NCBI GenBank assembly: GCA_947460795.1
Contig: CANHJA010000086.1
Coordinates: forward strand, 1-8,714
DNA: 8,714 nucleotides
Direction of reading: 5' to 3'
Source: Bacteroidota bacterium
Lineage (GTDB): Bacteria > Bacteroidota > Bacteroidia > Chitinophagales > Chitinophagaceae
Shown here: positions 6,352-8,714 of the stretch, piece after piece
How positions within the stretch are numbered: the first letter of the stretch is position 1
Layout of the letters: every line of letters starts with the position of its first letter
The notes under the pieces: model-generated
Seen by the model: only the letters and a program-made list of their open reading frames with translations
What the model was told of the DNA's origin: nothing
Database searches by the model: none
Program-made: the position numbers and the translations under genes

Positions 6352-6999
6352 TTATGCGTATTTAATGATAATTGATTCAATAACATTCGCAGCATCTTCA
6401 CATTTATCAGTAACAATTTCCATCACTTGATAAATTTCTCTTTTCTTTATTACCTCTTTTGCATCTGGTTCTGTAGCGAATAATTTTTCGATACTCATAT
6501 CATAAATATCATCAGCTTGATTTTCTAAACTATTTACTTTTACCATTGCACTTGTAATGCTACTTACATTTTTCATGTTTCTTAATTCCATTACAGCACC
6601 ATGAAGTGTTTCCGTTGATTGTGCAATTACATCAGCCATTTTTTGAAATCCTTGTTCCATTGGATCTACTTTATAAAAGTTGATTTTTTTTGAAGCTGAG
6701 TGAATATAATCAGCAACATCATCCAATGCACTCGCAAGTGCATGTATATCTTCTCTATCAAATGGAGTTATAAAATTTTTACCTAATTCCGTAAAAATAT
6801 TGTGTGTATTTTCATCGTTTGTATGCTCCAGCACTTCTATTTGATTGATAATAGTTTGTCTGTCATTGAAATCGGGTGTATTTACTAATTCTTTTAATTT
6901 TTGACCCATTAATGTGTTTGTTTCTACAACCTGTTCGAATAAACTATAAAATACTCTGTCTTTAGGTTGAAATAACTTTAAAATTGATGATAAACTCAT
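6352..6999 (-). CDS. PhoU-like (DUF47) protein, partner of the PiT permease
   Basis: Cytoplasmic all-helical protein of the PhoU-like DUF47 family (PF01865). Members are very often encoded next to PiT phosphate permeases and are thought to modulate them; the biochemical role is poorly defined. The 215 residues are the normal length. PhoU-type acidic helix motifs are visible: LEHTND (57-62), the highly typical TPFDREDIHALASALDDV (78-95), NSLENQADDIY (156-166) and the C-terminal VMEIVTDKCEDAANVIESI (192-210). The spaced E and D residues in these helices are the metal-binding type seen in PhoU proteins. It is the first gene of the operon; the permease follows after 89 bases. The start at 6999 gives the usual MSLSSILKLFQPKD-type N-terminus. 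No signal peptide is present. Confidence 0.92.
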   Translation of the reverse strand: MSLSSILKLFQPKDRVFYSLFEQVVETNTLMGQKLKELVNTPDFNDRQTIINQIEVLEHTNDENTHNIFTELGKNFITPFDREDIHALASALDDVADYIHSASKKINFYKVDPMEQGFQKMADVIAQSTETLHGAVMELRNMKNVSSITSAMVKVNSLENQADDIYDMSIEKLFATEPDAKEVIKKREIYQVMEIVTDKCEDAANVIESIIIKYA

Positions 7000-7016
7000 T
7001 GTATATATATTTTAAT

Positions 7017-7029
7017 TGCAAAAGTTGCA
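7017..7029. promoter_or_regulatory. Small palindrome next to the PhoU-like gene start
   Basis: TGCAA-AAG-TTGCA is a 5-bp inverted repeat with a 3-base centre, located 18-30 bases upstream of the minus-strand start codon at 6999. It overlaps AACTTTTG on the minus strand (7026-7019), which is one mismatch from a -7 element. It could be an operator over a proximal promoter, but it is short enough to be chance. Confidence 0.2.
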
Positions 7030-7064
7030 TTTTTTTTATAATTATTACACACTAAACCGAATAA

Positions 7065-7138
7065 TAACAATTTGGTAATATTGAATTCATATTGAATTTG
7101 TAATGACTAAAAATAATTAATAATTTGGTAACATTGAA
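7065..7138 (-). repeat. 21-bp imperfect direct repeat (two copies, 53-bp offset), with an internal 11-bp-period repeat
   Basis: Copies at 7065-7085 and 7118-7138 agree at 19 of 21 positions; on the minus strand both contain TTACCAAATTRTTA. The 53-base offset is about five helical turns. Between them, ATATTGAATT occurs at 7078-7087 and again at 7089-7098, an exact 10-mer at an 11-base period. That is the spacing of direct repeats bound by PhoB/OmpR-type response regulators. A weaker AATTTG-TAAT element lies midway at 7095-7104. The position between divergent phosphate genes suggests binding sites for a phosphate-responsive regulator. This is inference; the bases do not resemble the E. coli Pho box. 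Confidence 0.5.
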
Positions 7139-7159
7139 AATCTAATGTTTGCAAATTTA
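7125..7159. promoter_or_regulatory. Candidate overlapping divergent promoters for the porin and the PhoU-like/PiT operon
   Basis: For the porin (plus), TTG at 7125-7127 is followed after 16 bases by AATGTTTG (7144-7151), one mismatch from TAnnTTTG, giving a leader of about 50 bases. For the operon (minus), TAAATTTG at 7159-7152 is an exact -7 match, giving a leader of about 145 bases, without a clear -33 TTG. The two -7 elements meet in the palindrome TTTGCAAA (7148-7155). The plus-strand -33 lies inside the second copy of the direct repeat. Other weak matches exist in this AT-rich region (for example TGAATTTG at 7093-7100). Confidence 0.35.
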
Positions 7160-7209
7160 TCTTATTTAATTTGCACACATAAAATTAATTATTTAATAAC
7201 TATTTAGTA

Positions 7210-8418
7210 ATGATAAAGAAACATTTACTTGTTATAAGCTTAATCGGCTTATTTGCACAAAATAGTTTTGCTCAAAAAGCAGAACCAATTTTAAATGAAA
7301 AGAAAAAATCTTGGTATGAAACTTTTCAAATTAGAGGGTATGTACAAGCCCGATATAATCGTTTATTAGAAACCAATGCACAACTTAAAAATGAACAAGG
7401 TGATAAATCTTGGGGACAAGATGGTGGTTTTTTCTTACGCCGAGTTCGAATTATTTTTTATGGACAAATCCATAAAAATGTTTATTTCTACATCCAACCT
7501 GACTTTGCTAGTAGCGCTAGTACTACAAGTTTGCATTTTGGACAATTAAGAGATTGTTACATGGATATTGGCATAGATAAAGATAATGAATTTCGCTTTA
7601 GAATTGGACAAAGTAAAATCCCATTTGGATTTGAAAATATGCAATCTAGCCAAAATAGATTAGCTTTAGATAGAAATGATGCACTAAATAGTGCGGTTTC
7701 AAACGAACGTGATTTAGGTGTATTTTTTTATTGGGCACCAAAAGAAACTAGAGAGCTATTTTCTAAACTTGTTAGTGAAGGATATAAAGGCAGCGGAGAT
7801 TATGGTGTATTTGCGCTGGGAGCGTATAATGGACAAACTGCCAACAAACCAGAATTAAACAACAGACCACATGTGGTTACGAGATTAACATACCCTATAA
7901 AAATTGGAAATCAAATAATTGAACCTTCATTACAAGCTTATACTGGTAAATATGTTGTTGCGAAAGACCAATTAACGACGGGTACTAAATATGTAAAAGA
8001 CTTGAATTATATTGACCAACGAGTAGCAGCTACTTTTATAATGTATCCGAAACCATTTGGTATTCAAGCTGAATATAATATAGGAAAAGGTCCAGAATTT
8101 AATCCTAAAACCGACTCCATTGAGTCTCAAAAATTACAAGGTGGATACGTTACTTTAAATTATAAAACAAATTATAAAAAGCATTTACTATTTCCATTTA
8201 TAAGAGCTCATTATTATGACGGTGGAAAAAAACACGAAAAGGATGCTAGAAGCTATACTGTTAAAGAAGCTGAATTTGGTATCGAGTGGCAACCTAACAA
8301 AAACTTTGAATTAGTAGGTATGTATACTATTTCTAATAGACGTTTCGAGGACTTTACATTACAAAATAATACACAGCAAGGAAGATTATTCCGATTACAA
8401 GCTCAAGTTAATTTCTAA
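7210..8418 (+). CDS. Outer-membrane porin of the phosphate-selective OprO/P family
   Basis: Predicted outer-membrane beta-barrel of the phosphate-selective porin O/P family (PF07396), which lets anions such as phosphate or polyphosphate cross the outer membrane. The 402 residues start with a clear signal peptide: MIKKH, a hydrophobic core, then FAQNSFA with cleavage expected after A21. The mature protein shows alternating strands: IRGYVQARYN (41-50), FFLRRVRIIFYGQI (74-87) and YFYIQPDF (92-99). The family-typical loop region FRIGQSKIPFGFE (130-142), with RNDALN and NERDLGVFFYW (165-175), follows. It ends in LQAQVNF, the C-terminal phenylalanine used for BAM-dependent insertion. It is divergent from the PhoU-like/PiT operon across 210 bases, which supports a phosphate role. 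Family members do not all prefer phosphate, so the substrate is inferred from context. Confidence 0.88.
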   Translation: MIKKHLLVISLIGLFAQNSFAQKAEPILNEKKKSWYETFQIRGYVQARYNRLLETNAQLKNEQGDKSWGQDGGFFLRRVRIIFYGQIHKNVYFYIQPDFASSASTTSLHFGQLRDCYMDIGIDKDNEFRFRIGQSKIPFGFENMQSSQNRLALDRNDALNSAVSNERDLGVFFYWAPKETRELFSKLVSEGYKGSGDYGVFALGAYNGQTANKPELNNRPHVVTRLTYPIKIGNQIIEPSLQAYTGKYVVAKDQLTTGTKYVKDLNYIDQRVAATFIMYPKPFGIQAEYNIGKGPEFNPKTDSIESQKLQGGYVTLNYKTNYKKHLLFPFIRAHYYDGGKKHEKDARSYTVKEAEFGIEWQPNKNFELVGMYTISNRRFEDFTLQNNTQQGRLFRLQAQVNF

Positions 8419-8714
8419 TACGCTAAATTAAACTCTTTCCTATAAAGTCCAATTGAAGCATTTTCAATTGGATTTTTTTTATTTAATATTCTATTATCAG
8501 CCATATTTAGATGAGTCAATTCTATTTCAAACTCTTTCTCTGCCCTACTTTTATACATTGGTACTGTAGGCCTTAAAAACAAATCCAACATGGTTGGAGA
8601 TAAATAATTTCCAAAAAAACTTCTGAAGTTTAAATATAAAGGAGAGACTCTATCAACATGAATTTCAGGATTCAACGCTTTTAAATAATCTTTCAACTCA
8701 TATACCGAGTCCAT
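8415..8714 (-). CDS. C-terminal part of an unrecognised protein (runs to the window edge)
   Basis: An open frame of 99 residues on the minus strand reaches the last base of the window. The last three bases read ATG on this strand, so it either starts exactly there or, more likely, continues beyond. I do not recognise the family. The fragment is soluble-looking and mixed in charge, with LKDYLKALNPEIHVDRVSP near its start, an aromatic stretch YLNFRSFFGNYLSP, then LFLRPTVPMYKSRAEKEFEI, and it ends IGLYRKEFNLAY. It has no membrane segment, signal peptide or obvious metal-binding motif. Its stop codon overlaps the stop of the convergent porin gene by a few bases, and the porin's terminator lies inside its coding sequence. 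It may be a metabolic enzyme's C-terminus, but no function is claimed. Confidence 0.6.
   Translation of the reverse strand: MDSVYELKDYLKALNPEIHVDRVSPLYLNFRSFFGNYLSPTMLDLFLRPTVPMYKSRAEKEFEIELTHLNMADNRILNKKNPIENASIGLYRKEFNLAY
8448..8480 (+). terminator. Intrinsic terminator of the porin gene
   Basis: A perfect 10-bp stem TCCAATTGAA/TTCAATTGGA (8448-8457 with 8463-8472) encloses a 5-base loop and is followed by eight T (8473-8480). It is oriented for the plus strand, about 30 bases after the porin stop, and lies wholly inside the opposing minus-strand coding region. Confidence 0.85.

Noticed and set aside
6354..6358. ATGCG pairing with CGCAT at 6326-6330 as an operon hairpin
   Set aside because: A 5-bp stem with a loop of over 20 AT-rich bases is too weak to call.
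7061..7140. CRISPR-like or transposon-end interpretation of the direct repeats
   Set aside because: There are only two good copies, without uniform spacers, cas genes, a transposase or target-site duplications; regulator sites explain them better.

Overview
The window is AT-rich throughout and reads as a chromosomal segment of a Bacteroidota bacterium, possibly a member of the Chitinophagales or Sphingobacteriales. The evidence is the gene content, the lack of Shine-Dalgarno sequences before the start codons, several matches to the Bacteroidota -7 promoter element TAnnTTTG, and an OprO/P-type porin with a short N-terminal signal peptide. The rank below phylum is a guess.

Layout from left to right. 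Positions 1-15 (minus) are the first five codons of a gene that leaves the window. Positions 83-299 (minus) are a complete cobalamin riboswitch in front of that gene, with an exact TAnnTTTG promoter element just upstream at 307-314. Positions 555-3176 (plus) encode a full-length cyanophycin synthetase (cphA), closed by an intrinsic terminator. Positions 3300-4485 (plus) are the two-gene unit rimM-trmD (30S maturation factor and tRNA m1G37 methyltransferase), closed by a strong bidirectional terminator. On the minus strand, 6999 down to 4556 is an operon of a PhoU-like (DUF47) protein and a PiT-family phosphate permease. A 210-bp regulatory region at 7000-7209 separates it from a divergent phosphate-selective-type porin gene at 7210-8418 (plus). 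The right edge (8415-8714, minus) holds the C-terminal part of an unrecognised protein.

The three genes at 4556-8418 look like one phosphate-import module: porin in the outer membrane, PiT permease in the inner membrane, PhoU-like protein as its cytoplasmic partner. Their shared control region carries a 21-bp imperfect direct repeat with a 53-bp offset, an 11-bp-period tandem repeat, and a candidate bidirectional promoter.

The most interesting observation is that the core of that repeat (TTACCAAATTRTTA, read towards the PhoU-like gene) recurs with one mismatch at 347-360, read towards cphA. This suggests, but does not prove, that cyanophycin synthesis and phosphate uptake share a regulator here. 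No mobile element, CRISPR array, tRNA or rRNA gene was seen. The genes themselves belong to known families, so any novelty lies in the control regions, in the large insert of the PiT protein and in the unidentified right-edge gene.
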